A program made the translations under genes and the position numbers. The notes under the pieces are model-generated. The model did not search any database. It saw nothing but the letters and a program-made list of their open reading frames with translations, and had not been told where the DNA came from. From contig NZ_MUYV01000009.1 in NCBI RefSeq assembly GCF_002014855.1, positions 1 to 51,732 on the forward strand: a stretch of DNA of 51,732 nt, in the 5' to 3' direction. Positions within the stretch are counted from its first letter, which is position 1. Every line of letters starts with the position of its first letter. Source of the DNA: Moraxella porci DSM 25326 (GTDB taxonomy: Bacteria > Pseudomonadota > Gammaproteobacteria > Pseudomonadales > Moraxellaceae). Shown piece after piece: positions 34,984 to 47,488 of this stretch.

Positions 34984-36054
34984 ATGGCAAATGTAATGGT
35001 CATGGCAGATGTCGCTGGTCACACACTCGATGACAGCGATGTGGCTTTATTAAAAAGTCCTGAGATTGGCGGCATGATCTTGTTTGCGCGCAATGTTGAT
35101 ACACCCGAACAAGTGCGCGCTCTGACCGACAGTATGCGCAGCATCAACCCAAACATCCTCATCGCAGTGGATCAAGAAGGCGGCCGTGTCGCCAGATTTC
35201 GTCAGGGTTTCTCACCGCTGCCTGCGATGGGTAAGCTTGGCAAATTGTACGACGAAGATCCACAAACAGCCTTGGCACGCGCTTATGACTGTGGTTATTT
35301 GATGGCCTGTGAGGTGCTGGCAGTTGGCGTGGATTTCAGCTTTGCACCAGTGCTGGACATTGATGGTGTCAGCTTGGTGATTGGTGATCGCGCTTTTCAT
35401 GCCGACCCAGAAGCCATCATTGCATTATCACGACAATTCATGGCAGGCATGAAAGCAGCGGGCATGGCGACCACTGGCAAGCATTTCCCAGGTCACGGCT
35501 CCATCGCGCCTGATTCGCATGTGGCTGATGCCATCGATGATCGCAGCTTTGATGAGATTTTTGATCATGACACCCAAACTTTCGTACAGACGCTCGATCA
35601 GCTCGATGCACTGATGCCAGCGCATGTGATTTTCAGTCAAGTGGATGATAAGCCAGCTGGATTTTCTAAAGTCTGGCTTGGGCAGATCATCCGCGATCAG
35701 CTGGGTTTTGACGGCCTATTATTCTCTGATGATCTGTCTATGAAAGCAGCACATGTCGCAGGTGATGTTGATGCGCGCGTGGTGGCTGCCATCAAAGCCG
35801 GCTGTGATATGGCGCTGGTGTGTAATGATCGACAAGGCGCGCTGATGGCCATTGAGGCTGTCAAGCCACTGCCTGAGCAGCCACAGCATCGCTTTGATCG
35901 CATGAAAGGCAATATTCCTGCTTGGCAAGGCAGCTTATATGACACTTGTTTGCAGTTTGATGGCTGGCAGGCAGCGAGAGCGCGAGTGCAGGCGGCATTC
36001 TTCGATACTGCCGACACCATCGATGGCATTGATCCCACCAATTACACCACTTAA
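34984..36054 (+). CDS. nagZ: Beta-N-acetylhexosaminidase
   Basis: The 356-residue cytosolic GH3 enzyme removes GlcNAc from anhydromuropeptides during peptidoglycan recycling. The family motif KHFPGHGSIAPDSH covers residues 166-179, with the catalytic His on this loop (H171-H179 region). The catalytic Asp lies in LLFSDDLSMKAA. The N-terminal ILIAVDQEGGRVARF is also typical. The longer frame from 34909 has no ribosome site; AAGG lies about 10 nt before the ATG at 34984. In species with AmpR-AmpC it controls beta-lactamase induction; no ampC is in view. Confidence 0.95.
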   Translation: MANVMVMADVAGHTLDDSDVALLKSPEIGGMILFARNVDTPEQVRALTDSMRSINPNILIAVDQEGGRVARFRQGFSPLPAMGKLGKLYDEDPQTALARAYDCGYLMACEVLAVGVDFSFAPVLDIDGVSLVIGDRAFHADPEAIIALSRQFMAGMKAAGMATTGKHFPGHGSIAPDSHVADAIDDRSFDEIFDHDTQTFVQTLDQLDALMPAHVIFSQVDDKPAGFSKVWLGQIIRDQLGFDGLLFSDDLSMKAAHVAGDVDARVVAAIKAGCDMALVCNDRQGALMAIEAVKPLPEQPQHRFDRMKGNIPAWQGSLYDTCLQFDGWQAARARVQAAFFDTADTIDGIDPTNYTT

Positions 36055-36066
36055 ATGCAACAGCAG

Positions 36067-36115
36067 CCCACACTTGGCACTGGGTTGGCAGTGCTTGGCC
36101 GGTGCTAAGTGTGGG
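36067..36115. repeat. Large imperfect hairpin between nagZ and gor
   Basis: The 14-base arms CCCACACTTGGCAC and GTGCTAAGTGTGGG pair with one mismatch around a 21-nt loop. There is no T-run. It separates two convergent genes. Confidence 0.6.
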
Positions 36116-36126
36116 CAGATCAATGA

Positions 36127-37494
36127 TCAGCGCATCGTCACAAACTCTTCTGACCCTGTCGGGTGAATGGCGACGGTGTCATCAAAATTGGCTTTGGTGG
36201 CGCCCATTTTCATTGCCACAGCAAAGCCTTGGATCATCTCATCAACCCCAAAGCCGATGCCGTGTAGTCCGATCACCTTTTCTTCTTCACCCAGACACAC
36301 AAGCTTCATGCGGCAAGGTTCACGGTGACTGGTCACTGCGCTGTACATCGGTGTAAAATTACTGGTATATACTTTGATGGCATCCTCACCATGCTTTTCG
36401 ATGGCGGCCTCTTCGGACAATCCCACCGTGCCAATCGGTGGATGGCTAAAAATCACTGTCGGTACCAGTGAATAATCCAAATACTCACCAGGCTTATTAT
36501 TAAACAGTCGCTCTGAGAGTCTGCGGCCTGCTGCCACTGCCACAGGGGTCAGCTCCACGCCATTTTCGATGATATCGCCGACTGCATAAATGCCATCGAT
36601 GTTGGTATTTTGAAATTTATCAACGATGATTTGCCCCTTGTCATTACGCTTGACACCGACCGCCTCAAGATTCAGATCATCGGTGGCAGGTGTGCGCCCC
36701 ACTGCCCAGATCAGACAGTCCACCTGTTCGGTGCGACCATCTTCAAGTGTGATGGTCAGTGACTCATCATCATTTTTGGTGATTTTCTGTGGTTTGGCTT
36801 CTTGATGCAAAGTGATACCATCAGCTTTCATCACCTGCATTAACACATCAACAATGCTCTGATCAAACTTGCGCAGCGGGCGATCGCCTCGCACGAACAG
36901 ATGCGTCTGCACACCCAAGCTGTTTAATACACCTGCCAATTCCACACCGATATAGCCTGCACCCACGACAGCCACACGCTCAGGCAGCTCACTTAGCTCA
37001 AAAAAACCATCAGAGTCGATGCCATATTCGGCACCTTCAATCTCAGGGACGCTGGGCTTACCGCCTGTAGCGATGACGATGTGATCAGCAGAAATTTGCT
37101 CTGTGTTACCCTCTGTATCCATCACCTCAACGGTATTTTTATCAATAAAACGCGCAAACCCTGTGATCAAATCCACATTATTTTTAGCAAAAACATTTTG
37201 ATAAGACTGATGTACACGCGAGATATACGCTTGGCGCGCTTGGATCAATTTGCCAAAATCCAAACCATTCACCTGTAAGTCAAAGCCATAATCTGGTGCA
37301 TATTTATGCATCGCATCGGCGATCTGTGCGGCATTCCACATGATTTTTTTGGGGACGCAGCCGACATTAACGCAGGTGCCACCAACATGGCGCGCCTCGA
37401 TGATGGCGCATGTTTTGCCGTAGCTGGCTGCACGATTGATCGATGCGATACCACCACTGCCGCCACCGATGGAAATATAGTCGTAGTGTTTCAT
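36127..37494 (-). CDS. gor: Glutathione-disulfide reductase
   Basis: The 455-residue FAD enzyme reduces oxidised glutathione with NADPH. FAD binding starts at [11 protein letters not shown]. The redox-active disulfide is C41/C46 in [14 protein letters not shown] second nucleotide loop ([13 protein letters not shown]) is followed by [12 protein letters not shown], whose basic residues favour NADPH. The C-terminal dimer-interface motif AIHPTGSEE supplies the catalytic His-Glu pair. It pairs functionally with gshB. An extended -10-like TGATACAAT lies about 30 nt upstream. Confidence 0.96.
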   Translation of the reverse strand: MKHYDYISIGGGSGGIASINRAASYGKTCAIIEARHVGGTCVNVGCVPKKIMWNAAQIADAMHKYAPDYGFDLQVNGLDFGKLIQARQAYISRVHQSYQNVFAKNNVDLITGFARFIDKNTVEVMDTEGNTEQISADHIVIATGGKPSVPEIEGAEYGIDSDGFFELSELPERVAVVGAGYIGVELAGVLNSLGVQTHLFVRGDRPLRKFDQSIVDVLMQVMKADGITLHQEAKPQKITKNDDESLTITLEDGRTEQVDCLIWAVGRTPATDDLNLEAVGVKRNDKGQIIVDKFQNTNIDGIYAVGDIIENGVELTPVAVAAGRRLSERLFNNKPGEYLDYSLVPTVIFSHPPIGTVGLSEEAAIEKHGEDAIKVYTSNFTPMYSAVTSHREPCRMKLVCLGEEEKVIGLHGIGFGVDEMIQGFAVAMKMGATKANFDDTVAIHPTGSEEFVTMR

Positions 37495-37542
37495 TTCATA
37501 TCCTCATGATGCTGTTTTGTCCATTGTATCACAAACTTGGCA

Positions 37543-37578
37543 CAAAAAAAGAAAGCCGCTTAATGAAAAGCGGCTTTG
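37543..37578 (-). terminator. Terminator of serA
   Basis: The stem AAAGCCGCTT / AAGCGGCTTT is followed by a long T-run on the minus strand. Confidence 0.88.
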
Positions 37579-37595
37579 GGTTTGACATGTCGTCA

Positions 37596-38822
37596 TCAGA
37601 ACAGTACACGCACACGAATGGTCTCAGGTACGGCACGCAGACGAGCCATCGCCTTGTCCGAATCATTATCATCAACATCCATGACCAGATAGCCGACATC
37701 GCCTTTGGTCATCAATGACTGAGCGGCGATGTTGATGCCTGCATCAGCAAACGATGCGTTGATTTGTGATAGTACGCCAGGGACGTTGCGATGGATGTGC
37801 AATAGGCGGTGTGTACCTTCGGTGAATGGGATAGAGACATTCGGGAAATTCACCGCACTTGTCGTATCGCCTTGATCAGAATAACGAACGAATTTCTCAC
37901 CCACTTCAAGACCGATGTTCGCCTGCGCTTCTTGGGTTGAGCCACCCACATGTGGAGTCAAGATGACATTATCAAAGGCACGCAGTGGTGATTCAAACAC
38001 TTCGTCTGCTGATTTTGGCTCTTTTGGGAATACATCGATGGCAGCGCCCAAGATTTTTTTGCTTTCAAGTGCTGCAGCCAAGGCATCGATGTCCACACAG
38101 CCACCACGAGCAGCATTGATAAAGAATGCACCATCTTTCATCTGTGCAAATTCTTTGGCAGTCATCATATTGCGAGTGCTTGGCAAATCAGGCACATGCA
38201 AGGTCACGACATCCGCTTTGGCAAGCAGCTCTTCTAGGCTACCGACTTGTACCGCATTGCCCAGTGGTAACTTTGTCACAGCATCATGATAGATGACTTT
38301 CATACCCAGGCTTTCGGCAAGTACTGACAGCTGCGAGCCGATAGAGCCATAACCAACAATACCCATCACTTTGCCACGCACTTCATAGCTATCTTTGGCT
38401 GATTTATTCCAGCCACCACGATGGACGACGGCATTTTTTTCAGGAACGCCACGCATCAGCATGATGGTCTCAGCAAGCACAAGTTCAGCCACAGAACGCG
38501 TGTTTGAATACGGTGCGTTAAATACAGGAATACCCAGCTCTAGTGCTGCTTCTAGATCGACTTGGTTTGTACCAATGCAGAAGCAACCGATGGCGATCAA
38601 TTTTTCGGCACTTTCTAGCACTTTGCGAGTCAGCTGAGTGCGTGAACGGATACCAATAAAGTGTGCATCTTTGATTTTCTCAATCAACTCGGCTTCATCT
38701 AGTGCTGATTTGATGTATTCGATATTGGTATAACCAGCATCGTTCAATACCTTTAGGGCATTATCATGTACGCCTTCTAACAACAAAAAGCGAATCTTGT
38801 CTTTGTGTAGAGATAAAGTCAT
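37596..38822 (-). CDS. serA: D-3-phosphoglycerate dehydrogenase
   Basis: The 408-residue enzyme catalyses the first committed step of serine synthesis. The NAD-binding loop is GIVGYGSIGSQL near 155. The catalytic residues lie in NAARGG and ILTPHVGGST. The C-terminal ACT domain, about residues 335-408, suggests feedback inhibition by serine, as in the E. coli-type enzyme (410 residues). AAGGAA precedes the ATG. A well-formed promoter lies just upstream and a terminator follows. Confidence 0.96.
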   Translation of the reverse strand: MTLSLHKDKIRFLLLEGVHDNALKVLNDAGYTNIEYIKSALDEAELIEKIKDAHFIGIRSRTQLTRKVLESAEKLIAIGCFCIGTNQVDLEAALELGIPVFNAPYSNTRSVAELVLAETIMLMRGVPEKNAVVHRGGWNKSAKDSYEVRGKVMGIVGYGSIGSQLSVLAESLGMKVIYHDAVTKLPLGNAVQVGSLEELLAKADVVTLHVPDLPSTRNMMTAKEFAQMKDGAFFINAARGGCVDIDALAAALESKKILGAAIDVFPKEPKSADEVFESPLRAFDNVILTPHVGGSTQEAQANIGLEVGEKFVRYSDQGDTTSAVNFPNVSIPFTEGTHRLLHIHRNVPGVLSQINASFADAGINIAAQSLMTKGDVGYLVMDVDDNDSDKAMARLRAVPETIRVRVLF

Positions 38823-38857
38823 GTCGGATTCCTTTGGCGGATAAAATTCAATGTACT

Positions 38858-38886
38858 GTTATACACTGATTGATAAATATTTGCAA
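38858..38886 (-). promoter_or_regulatory. Promoter of serA
   Basis: On the minus strand TTGCAA (38881-38886) is followed after 17 nt by TATAAC (38858-38863). Confidence 0.55.
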
Positions 38887-38950
38887 GATTGGGCAAGTAA
38901 TTAGTTTATAAAATCTTGGAATAACGCACCCAACTCACAAAACTCACAAG

Positions 38951-38990
38951 ATAAAAACACAAAAGCCCATCAATCATGACAGGCTTTTGG
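38951..38990 (-). terminator. Probable terminator of the rpoBC transcript
   Basis: The arms AAAAGCC and GGCTTTT are separated by 14 nt, with a T-rich tail on the minus strand, directly after rpoC. Confidence 0.65.
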
Positions 38991-39003
38991 TGTTACACAA
39001 CCA

Positions 39004-42000
39004 TTATTCTTGGCTGCCCAATTCATCGGCAAACGCTTTGGCGAAGTTGTCTTCGTTCAGCGTCTCTTCACCAACCACTGGCTCATCACTTGCTGTCACT
39101 AGCAGCTCATCGACTTGTGCGATCGATGCGCTGATGTTTTGTGCCTTGCGTTGGCGTGATTGATGATAAGCTAGACCAGTACCAGCTGGGATCAAACGAC
39201 CCACCACGACATTCTCTTTTAGGCCGCTTAGGTCATCGACTTTACCCATCACCGCAGCTGCTGTCAAGACACGCGTGGTCTCTTGGAACGATGCCGCTGA
39301 GATGAAGCTTTCGGTAGCAAGACTTGCTTTGGTGATACCAAGTAGCTGACGCTCGAACTGTACTGGGAATTTATTATTCGCAGTCAATTCAGCGTTAAGC
39401 GCACGAATCTTCGAGTATTCAGCTTGGTCGCCTTTGAAGTAACTTGAATCGCCGCCGTCGGTGATCTCAACTTTGCGCAGCATCTGGCGTACAATGACCT
39501 CGATGTGCTTATCGTTGATCTTAACACCTTGTAAGCGGTAAACTTCTTGGACTTCATTAACAATGTAATTTGCCAAAGCGGTTTCGCCTTTTAGACGCAA
39601 GATGTCGTGTGGGTTTTGCGGACCATCAGACACAACCTCACCACGCTCAACTGTCTCACCCTCAAACACGTTGATTTGACGCCATTTTGGAATCAGCTCT
39701 TCATGCACATCGCCATCTTCATTGGTGATGATAAAGCGGTTTTTGCCCTTGGTTTCTTTACCAAAGCTCACCACACCACTCATCTCAGCCATGATCGCAT
39801 GATCTTTTGGACGACGGGCTTCGAATAGGTCGGCGACGCGTGGCAGACCACCGGTAATATCTTTGGTACCTGAGGTGGCTTGTGGGACACGGCCTAGCAC
39901 CGAACCTGCAGTTACATGCTCACCTTCGGCAACACGGATGATGGTTTCGTTTGGCAAGAAGTACACCACTTCTTTACCTTCATCGGTATCAAGAATGATC
40001 GCAGGACGCAAGTCTTTGGCGATGCTTGGACGGTCTTTGCTTGCCAAGATTTCAAACGAACTCACACCAGTCATTTCATCGACTTTCACGGTCGCAGTCA
40101 TGCCGTCGGTGATGTCGCTAAAGCGCGCTGTACCAGCAAATTCTGTGATAATCGGATGGGTATGCGGATCCCATTTAGCGATCACCTGACCTGCTTCTAC
40201 CGCATCGCCATCACGCACCAGTACGCTTGAACCATAAGGCACTTTATAGCGCTCACGCTCACGGCCTTGAGCATCTGCCACACCGATTTCAGCTGAACGA
40301 GAGACGATCACCAAATGGCCATCGGCATGCTCCACAGTTTTCATGTTGTGGAAACGCACTGAGCCTGCATTCCCAACAGAGACACTGTTATCTACAGAGG
40401 CTGCCGATGCTGCACCACCCACGTGGAAGGTACGCATGGTCAACTGAGTACCTGGTTCACCGATTGACTGCGCTGCCATAACGCCCACAGATTCACCGAT
40501 ATTCACCAGATGACCACGAGCTAGATCACGGCCATAACACTTAGCACACACACCTTGAGATGCTTCACAGGTGATGACTGAGCGGACATAAACCTCATCA
40601 ATGGCATTGCTATCAAGCTGCTCAACGACGCGCTCATCGATCAGCGTGCCAGCAGTCACGACCACTTCACCATCAGCATTCACGACATCTTTGGCAGCAA
40701 CGCGACCAAGTACGCGATCACCTAGGCGTTCAACGATTTCGCCACCGTCAATCACTGGTGTCATGCGTTGACCTGCTTCTGTACCACAATCATCTTGAGT
40801 GATCACAAGATCTTGCGCCACATCAACCAAACGACGAGTCAAGTAACCTGAGTTCGCAGTTTTCAAGGCGGTATCGGCAAGACCTTTACGCGCACCGTGC
40901 GTAGAAATAAAGTACTGCAAAACGGTCAAGCCTTCACGGAAGTTCGCCTTAATTGGCGTCTCGATGATCGAGCCGTCTGGTTTTGCCATCAGACCACGCA
41001 TACCTGCAAGCTGACGAATCTGTGTCGCGCTACCACGAGCACCAGAGTCTGCCATCATGTAGATTGAGTTGAATGATTTTTGGCTTTGGGTTTCGCCCTC
41101 TCGGTTCACGACTTCATCGGTTGACAAGTTTTCCATCATCGCATTAGCGATCTTATCCGATGTACGCGCCCAAATATCAACAACTTTGTTGTATCGCTCA
41201 CCAGCGGTCACAAAGCCTTGCTCAAACTGATGTTCGATGTCGCGCACTTCTGCATCTGCCGCATCGACGATTTCTTTTTTGGTCGGTGGAATGACCATGT
41301 CTTCCATACCGATCGAGATGCCTGATAGCGTCGCTTGTGCAAAGCCCAGATACATTAATTGGTCGGCAAACATGACTGATTCTTTGACGCCAAGCTTACG
41401 GTAGCAAGAGTTTAGCAATTTTGAGATGTTTTTCTTGGTCATCTCAGTATTACATTCGCTAAATGCCATCCCTTCAGGCATGATGTTCCAAATCAATAGG
41501 CGGCCAGCGACAGTATCTTGAACAGTCGTACGGCTGGTTTTTTCACCAGTTTTTTCGTCCAGTACAGTCTCAGCCACGCGCACTTTGATTGTAGCATTGA
41601 CTGACAAATCGTCAGAGCCGATCGCGCGCAATGCTTCGTTCACGGTGCTAAACACCATGCCTTCACCTTTGGCATTGACACTGGCACGACTGATGTAATA
41701 TAGACCCAAAACAACGTCTTGCGATGGTACGATGATTGGCTCACCGTTTGCAGGCGATAGGATGTTGTTGGTTGACATCATCAGTGCACGGGCTTCTAGC
41801 TGTGCTTCTAGCGTCAATGGCACATGCACCGCCATTTGGTCACCGTCGAAGTCGGCGTTGAATGCCGCACAGACCAGTGGGTGCAACTGAATCGCTTTAC
41901 CTTCAATCAATACTGGCTCAAACGCTTGCAGGCCCAAACGGTGCAGTGTTGGCGCACGGTTTAGTAGTACTGGATGCTCGCGGATGACCATGGCAAGCAT

Positions 42001-43236
42001 ATCCCACACCGCAGGCTCTTCACGCTCTACCATCTTCTTGGCAGCTTTGATGGTGCTTGCGATGTTGTTTTGGAGCAATTTGGCATAAGTAAATGGCTTG
42101 AATAGCTCAAGTGCCATTTTCTTTGGTAGACCACATTGATGCAGGCGTAGCGTCGGACCAACAACGATGACCGAACGGCCTGAGTAGTCAACACGCTTAC
42201 CCAGTAGGTTTTGGCGGAAACGACCTTGCTTACCTTTAATCATATCTGCCAAAGATTTCAGCGGACGCTTGTTGCTACCTGTGATCGCACGACCACGGCG
42301 ACCGTTATCCAGCAGCGCATCCACCGCTTCTTGTAGCATACGCTTTTCATTACGCACGATGATATCTGGTGCGTTCAGTTCAAGCAGGCGCTTTAAACGG
42401 TTGTTACGGTTGATGACACGGCGATACAGATCGTTCAAATCCGACGTGGCAAAACGACCACCTTCAAGCGGTACAAGCGGACGCAAATCTGGTGGCAATA
42501 CTGGCAATACTGTCATTACCATCCACTCAGGCTTGTTATTTGAATCGCGGAATGCCTCAAGCAGCTGTAGGCGCTTTGACATTTTTTTTAGCTTGGTTTC
42601 AGAGCCAGTCTGTGGAATTGCTTGGCGCAGCTCATCGATCTCGCCATCGACATCGATGTCTTTTAGCAAGTCTTGTACCGCTTCCGCGCCCATCTTGGCC
42701 ACAAACTCATCGCCGTATTGCTCAAGCGCAGTAAAATACTCTTCATCGTCAAGCAGCTGATATTTTTCAAGACTGGTCATGCCAGGATCGGTGACGATAT
42801 AGCTTTCAAAATACAGCACGCGCTCAATATCACGCAAAGTGATGTCAAGCAACAGACCGATGCGGCTTGGTAGAGATTTTAAGAACCAAATATGCGCAAC
42901 TGGGCTTGCCAATTCGATGTGACCCATGCGTTCGCGGCGAACTTTGGCCGCGGTAACCTCTACGCCACATTTTTCGCAGATGATGCCTTGGAATTTACGG
43001 CGCTTATATTTACCACACAAGCACTCAAAGTCCTTGACCGGGCCAAAGATTTTGGCACAGAACAGGCCATCGCGCTCAGGCTTAAAGGTACGGTAGTTAA
43101 TCGTTTCTGGCTTTTTCACTTCGCCATGTGACCAAGACTTAATCGCTTCAGGTGAGGCAAGTGAGATTTGAATGCTATCAAACTCTTTGACACCACTGTC
43201 AGCAGGGCCTTTCATGATATCTAATAAATCTTTCAA
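39004..43236 (-). CDS. rpoC: DNA-directed RNA polymerase subunit beta'
   Basis: The 1410-residue largest subunit carries the catalytic Mg site [12 protein letters not shown]. The N-terminal zinc ribbon is [20 protein letters not shown] second zinc cluster sits in [13 protein letters not shown]. The bridge-helix and trigger-loop region follows [13 protein letters not shown]. It begins with TTG: rpoC homologues begin MKDLL, which this codon restores, and GGAG lies about 7-8 nt upstream; the next ATG would remove seven conserved residues. It is separated from rpoB by 82 bp containing a hairpin. Confidence 0.97.
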   Translation of the reverse strand: MKDLLDIMKGPADSGVKEFDSIQISLASPEAIKSWSHGEVKKPETINYRTFKPERDGLFCAKIFGPVKDFECLCGKYKRRKFQGIICEKCGVEVTAAKVRRERMGHIELASPVAHIWFLKSLPSRIGLLLDITLRDIERVLYFESYIVTDPGMTSLEKYQLLDDEEYFTALEQYGDEFVAKMGAEAVQDLLKDIDVDGEIDELRQAIPQTGSETKLKKMSKRLQLLEAFRDSNNKPEWMVMTVLPVLPPDLRPLVPLEGGRFATSDLNDLYRRVINRNNRLKRLLELNAPDIIVRNEKRMLQEAVDALLDNGRRGRAITGSNKRPLKSLADMIKGKQGRFRQNLLGKRVDYSGRSVIVVGPTLRLHQCGLPKKMALELFKPFTYAKLLQNNIASTIKAAKKMVEREEPAVWDMLAMVIREHPVLLNRAPTLHRLGLQAFEPVLIEGKAIQLHPLVCAAFNADFDGDQMAVHVPLTLEAQLEARALMMSTNNILSPANGEPIIVPSQDVVLGLYYISRASVNAKGEGMVFSTVNEALRAIGSDDLSVNATIKVRVAETVLDEKTGEKTSRTTVQDTVAGRLLIWNIMPEGMAFSECNTEMTKKNISKLLNSCYRKLGVKESVMFADQLMYLGFAQATLSGISIGMEDMVIPPTKKEIVDAADAEVRDIEHQFEQGFVTAGERYNKVVDIWARTSDKIANAMMENLSTDEVVNREGETQSQKSFNSIYMMADSGARGSATQIRQLAGMRGLMAKPDGSIIETPIKANFREGLTVLQYFISTHGARKGLADTALKTANSGYLTRRLVDVAQDLVITQDDCGTEAGQRMTPVIDGGEIVERLGDRVLGRVAAKDVVNADGEVVVTAGTLIDERVVEQLDSNAIDEVYVRSVITCEASQGVCAKCYGRDLARGHLVNIGESVGVMAAQSIGEPGTQLTMRTFHVGGAASAASVDNSVSVGNAGSVRFHNMKTVEHADGHLVIVSRSAEIGVADAQGRERERYKVPYGSSVLVRDGDAVEAGQVIAKWDPHTHPIITEFAGTARFSDITDGMTATVKVDEMTGVSSFEILASKDRPSIAKDLRPAIILDTDEGKEVVYFLPNETIIRVAEGEHVTAGSVLGRVPQATSGTKDITGGLPRVADLFEARRPKDHAIMAEMSGVVSFGKETKGKNRFIITNEDGDVHEELIPKWRQINVFEGETVERGEVVSDGPQNPHDILRLKGETALANYIVNEVQEVYRLQGVKINDKHIEVIVRQMLRKVEITDGGDSSYFKGDQAEYSKIRALNAELTANNKFPVQFERQLLGITKASLATESFISAASFQETTRVLTAAAVMGKVDDLSGLKENVVVGRLIPAGTGLAYHQSRQRKAQNISASIAQVDELLVTASDEPVVGEETLNEDNFAKAFADELGSQE

Positions 43237-43270
43237 AAGGTTTCTCCGTTGTATTCGTCGTAATTCTGAC

Positions 43271-43298
43271 GCCTAGCCACCACGCTCGATGGCTAGGC
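43271..43298 (-). other. Hairpin in the rpoB-rpoC intercistronic gap
   Basis: The nine-base arms GCCTAGCCA and TGGCTAGGC surround a 10-nt loop. There is no T-run, so it is more likely an mRNA processing or stabilising element than a terminator. Confidence 0.6.
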
Positions 43299-43318
43299 AA
43301 ATTTTGGTCTTGGCTGAC

Positions 43319-46300
43319 TTATTTCTTTTCTTTTAAGTCAATGTTAATACCCAGCGAGCGAATCTCTTTGGTCAAGACATTGAACGACTCAGGCATACCT
43401 GGATTCATGTATTGCTCACCATCAACGATGTTCTTATACATGCGGGTACGGCCTTCAACATCGTCCGACTTGACTGTCAGCATCTCTTGTAGCGTATAAG
43501 TTGCGCCATATGCTTCTAGTGCCCAGACTTCCATCTCACCGAAACGCTGACCACCGAACTGTGCTTTACCGCCAAGTGGCTGCTGAGTGACGAGCGAGTA
43601 CGAACCAGTCGAACGCGCGTGCATCTTGTCATCAACCAAGTGGTTTAGCTTCAGCATATACATATAGCCGACAGTCACAGGACGGTCAAATTTCTTACCA
43701 GTACGGCCATCATAAAGCGTTTGCTGACCTGTGGTCGATAGACCTGCTAGGCTTAGCAGCTCTTTGATTTGAGTTTCTTTGGCACCATCAAAGACCGCGG
43801 TACCCATTGGCACGCCATCTTTTAGATTTTGGCACAGTGCCAATAGATCTTCATCAGACAAGCTGTCTAGGTCAACTTGCTCACCGCCAACTTTGTTATA
43901 GATCTTATCCAAGAAATCACGCAGCTCAGCGATACTTGCTTGGGCGCGCAGCATGCCATTGATCTTATCACCTAGGCCTTTTGCCGCCATGCCCAGATGC
44001 GTCTCAAGCACCTGACCGATGTTCATACGCGATGGTACGCCCAGTGGGTTTAGCACGATGTCAACTGGGTTACCGTTTTCGTCATACGGCATATCTTCTA
44101 CAGGCATGATGCGCGAGACCACACCCTTGTTACCATGACGACCTGCCATCTTATCACCAGGCTGAATGCGACGCTTCACCGCCAAATATACCTTAACGAT
44201 TTTTTGGACACCATGTGCCAAATCATCACCTTGAGTCAATTTGCGTTTTTTCTCGGCAAATTTATTATCGATGTCTTTTTGCTTATCGCTTAAAAATTCA
44301 GCGATTTGACCCAGACGCTCTGATACTTCTTCTTCAGCAGGTTGGATGTCCAACAAGGTTTCAAGTGGCAAGTTCTCAATATCAGCAACTGCCAATACAG
44401 TACCTGCTTTAAAGCCTGCACCACCTGAGACTTTTTTGCCGTCAAGCAGGCTTAGGATACGACCTTTTGCTGCTGCTTCAAAAATCACCAACTCTTCTTT
44501 TAAGTCTTTGCGATAATCATCCAGCATCGCTTTTTCGATAGACTTAGCTCGGCTGTCTTTTTCTAGGCCATCACGGGTGAAGACTTGTACATCGATGACG
44601 GTACCCTTGGTTGATGATGGTACACGCAGTGAGGTATCTTTGACATCCGCTGCTTTTTCACCGAAGATGGCACGAAGTAGCTTTTCTTCTGGTGTCAATT
44701 GGCTTTCACCTTTTGGTGTGACTTTACCCACCAAGATATCGCCTGCATCAACTTCAGCGCCGATATACACGATGCCAGCTTCGTCCAGATTTGACAGTGC
44801 TGCTTCACCGACATTTGGAATATCGCCAGTGATTTCTTCAGGGCCAAGCTTGGTATCACGAGCCACACAGGTCAGCTCTTGGATGTGAATGGTGGTGAAG
44901 CGATCTTCTTGTACCACACGCTCAGATAGCAAGATGGAGTCTTCGAAGTTATAACCATTCCATGGCATAAATGCCACACGCATATTCTGACCCAAAGCCA
45001 ATTCGCCAAGGTCTGTCGATGGGCCATCAGCCAAGATGTCGCCACGAGCGATCTCGTCACCTTCATTGACAATGACGCGTTGGTTGATACAGGTATTTTG
45101 GTTTGAACGAGTGTATTTGATCAAGTTATAGATATCAATACCTGCTTCACCAGCAGTCATCTCACTTTCATTGACACGCACGATGATACGGCTGGCATCA
45201 ACTTCTTCGATCACACCACCGCGTTTAGCGACCACACACACGCCTGAGTCACGAGCAACATGGCGCTCCATTCCCGTACCCACCAAAGGCTTATCAGAGC
45301 GCAAAGTTGGTACCGCTTGGCGCTGCATGTTCGAACCCATCAAAGCACGGTTCGCATCGTCATGCTCAAGGAATGGGATAAGACCCGCTGCCACTGACAC
45401 CACCTGACGAGGTGATACATCCATGTGCGTGACTTTATCCGCACTCATGCGCACAAATTCGCCATCATGGCGTACGCTGACCATCTCTTCGGTCAGTTCA
45501 CCATTTTCATTCATCGGTGAGTCAGCCTGTGCGATCACCATGCCCACCTCTTCGATGGCTGAGACATATTCAATCTCATCGGTCACGCGACCATCGACGA
45601 CGCGTCGATATGGCGTCTCAAGAAAACCAAAGTTATTGGTCTTAGCAAAAGTAGCTAATGAGTTGATCAAACCAATGTTTGGACCTTCAGGGGTCTCAAT
45701 CGGACACACACGGCCATAATGCGTGGTGTGTACGTCGCGCACCTCGAAGCCTGCGCGTTCACGCGTCAGACCACCAGGGCCAAGCGCTGAAACACGGCGT
45801 TTATGGGTGATCTCAGACAATGGGTTGTTTTGATCCATAAACTGAGACAGCTGGCTTGAACCAAAAAATTCTTTGATTGATGCGGCAACTGGTTTTGAGT
45901 TAATCAAATCTTGTGGTGATAGATTGTCAGAATCTGCTGTGGTTAGACGCTCTTTGACTGCGCGTTCTACACGAGCCAAACCAATGCGGAATTGGTTCTC
46001 GGTCATCTCGCCCACTGAGCGGATACGACGGTTGCCCAAGTGGTCGATGTCATCAACCTCACCACGACCGTTACGGATCTCGATCAGCTCTTTTAGTACA
46101 TCGATGATGTCTTGGTTAGACAAAACACCCTGCTCACGCTGTACATCGATATCATCTGTCTCAACAAATTCACGACCAAGACGACGGTTGAATTTCATGC
46201 GACCAACATTTGACAGATCATAACGCTCTTGGCTAAAGAACATCGACTCAAATAACTTTTCAGCAGTTTCAAGTGTTGGTGGCTCACCTGGGCGCATCAC

Positions 46301-47410
46301 TTTATAGATCTCGATCAATGCTTCTTCGCGAGTCAAGACGGTATCTGCACGCAATGTATCGGCGATGAATGCTCCGTGATCGATGTCATTGGTGAACAAA
46401 ATTTTAAATGATTGCACATTCTTCTCGGCAAGCTTCACCAAAGTCTCATGGTCAATCAAAGTATTGGCGCGTACAACAACTTCGTCATTAACAATGACAT
46501 CTTCGCCGATGATGCGCTCATACAAGTACTCATCAGGTACAGCAAGCTTGGTCATGCCAGACTCGATGATTTGCTTGACACGGCGAGCATTAATACGCTG
46601 GCCTTGCTCCACGATCACCTTGCCCTCTGGGCTGACGATGTCAAACTGCGCCATCTCACCTTTTAGGCGATCAGCGATCAATTCAATCTCAAATGACTCT
46701 GCGCCTTTAAACACTTCAACTTTTTCAAAGAAAGTATCCAAAATCTGAGCAGTATCCATGCCAATGGCGCGCAGAATGATGGTCGCCAATAGCTTGCGAC
46801 GGCGGTCAATACGCGCATACACCAAATCCTTGGCATCAAATTCAAAATCAAGCCATGAGCCACGGTAAGGAATAATACGAGCGTTATACAGCACTTTACC
46901 GCTAGAGTGTGATTTGCCCTTGTCATGGTCAAAGAACACGCCTGGTGAGCGATGTAGCTGTGATACGATGACACGCTCAGTACCATTAATAATAAAAGTA
47001 CCGTTATCAGTCATCAAAGGAATCTCGCCCATATAGACGCTTTGTTCGCGAACATCTTTAATGGCGGTTTTGTTTTCTTTGTCTTTGATCACTAGGCGAA
47101 TTTTGACGCGCAGTGGTGCTGCAAAAGTCGAACCGCGCATGATGCATTCGCGCTCGTCAAACTCAGGCTCACCCAGATAATACTCAACAAACTGCAGCTG
47201 TGCATTACCAGAATGGCTTTCGATTGGGAAAATCGATGAAAAGGCCGCTTGTAAACCGATATTGGCACGCGCTTTAGGTTTTTTGTGCTCTTGAAGAAAT
47301 TGCTCATAAGAATCCACTTGGATCGCGAGCAAATACGGCACATCCATGACATCTGGAAGCTTTGAAAAACTTTTGCGAATACGTTTCTTTTCGGTATAAG
47401 AATATGCCAT
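43319..47410 (-). CDS. rpoB: DNA-directed RNA polymerase subunit beta
   Basis: The 1363-residue subunit forms the catalytic core with beta'. The rifampicin pocket reads [20 protein letters not shown], then [12 protein letters not shown], and keeps the wild-type residues equivalent to E. coli D516, H526 and S531, so no classical resistance change is visible there. The C-terminal region has [31 protein letters not shown] precedes the ATG. A 549-bp gap with a terminator separates it from rplL, so its own promoter is expected. Confidence 0.98.
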   Translation of the reverse strand: MAYSYTEKKRIRKSFSKLPDVMDVPYLLAIQVDSYEQFLQEHKKPKARANIGLQAAFSSIFPIESHSGNAQLQFVEYYLGEPEFDERECIMRGSTFAAPLRVKIRLVIKDKENKTAIKDVREQSVYMGEIPLMTDNGTFIINGTERVIVSQLHRSPGVFFDHDKGKSHSSGKVLYNARIIPYRGSWLDFEFDAKDLVYARIDRRRKLLATIILRAIGMDTAQILDTFFEKVEVFKGAESFEIELIADRLKGEMAQFDIVSPEGKVIVEQGQRINARRVKQIIESGMTKLAVPDEYLYERIIGEDVIVNDEVVVRANTLIDHETLVKLAEKNVQSFKILFTNDIDHGAFIADTLRADTVLTREEALIEIYKVMRPGEPPTLETAEKLFESMFFSQERYDLSNVGRMKFNRRLGREFVETDDIDVQREQGVLSNQDIIDVLKELIEIRNGRGEVDDIDHLGNRRIRSVGEMTENQFRIGLARVERAVKERLTTADSDNLSPQDLINSKPVAASIKEFFGSSQLSQFMDQNNPLSEITHKRRVSALGPGGLTRERAGFEVRDVHTTHYGRVCPIETPEGPNIGLINSLATFAKTNNFGFLETPYRRVVDGRVTDEIEYVSAIEEVGMVIAQADSPMNENGELTEEMVSVRHDGEFVRMSADKVTHMDVSPRQVVSVAAGLIPFLEHDDANRALMGSNMQRQAVPTLRSDKPLVGTGMERHVARDSGVCVVAKRGGVIEEVDASRIIVRVNESEMTAGEAGIDIYNLIKYTRSNQNTCINQRVIVNEGDEIARGDILADGPSTDLGELALGQNMRVAFMPWNGYNFEDSILLSERVVQEDRFTTIHIQELTCVARDTKLGPEEITGDIPNVGEAALSNLDEAGIVYIGAEVDAGDILVGKVTPKGESQLTPEEKLLRAIFGEKAADVKDTSLRVPSSTKGTVIDVQVFTRDGLEKDSRAKSIEKAMLDDYRKDLKEELVIFEAAAKGRILSLLDGKKVSGGAGFKAGTVLAVADIENLPLETLLDIQPAEEEVSERLGQIAEFLSDKQKDIDNKFAEKKRKLTQGDDLAHGVQKIVKVYLAVKRRIQPGDKMAGRHGNKGVVSRIMPVEDMPYDENGNPVDIVLNPLGVPSRMNIGQVLETHLGMAAKGLGDKINGMLRAQASIAELRDFLDKIYNKVGGEQVDLDSLSDEDLLALCQNLKDGVPMGTAVFDGAKETQIKELLSLAGLSTTGQQTLYDGRTGKKFDRPVTVGYMYMLKLNHLVDDKMHARSTGSYSLVTQQPLGGKAQFGGQRFGEMEVWALEAYGATYTLQEMLTVKSDDVEGRTRMYKNIVDGEQYMNPGMPESFNVLTKEIRSLGINIDLKEKK

Positions 47411-47468
47411 TAAGATTCCTTAGATTAACTAACATTGTGTCCACCGAGGACAGACACTGCCAAACAAA

Positions 47469-47488
47469 TTGTTCACCACAATGAACAA
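47469..47488 (-). other. Small inverted repeat in the rpoB leader
   Basis: TTGTTCA and TGAACAA are perfect 7-base arms around 6 nt, about 60 nt before rpoB. A leader RNA hairpin is the simplest reading. Confidence 0.45.

Noticed and set aside
45700..46000. Rifampicin-resistance changes in rpoB
   Set aside because: The pocket residues equivalent to D516, H526 and S531 of E. coli are unchanged.
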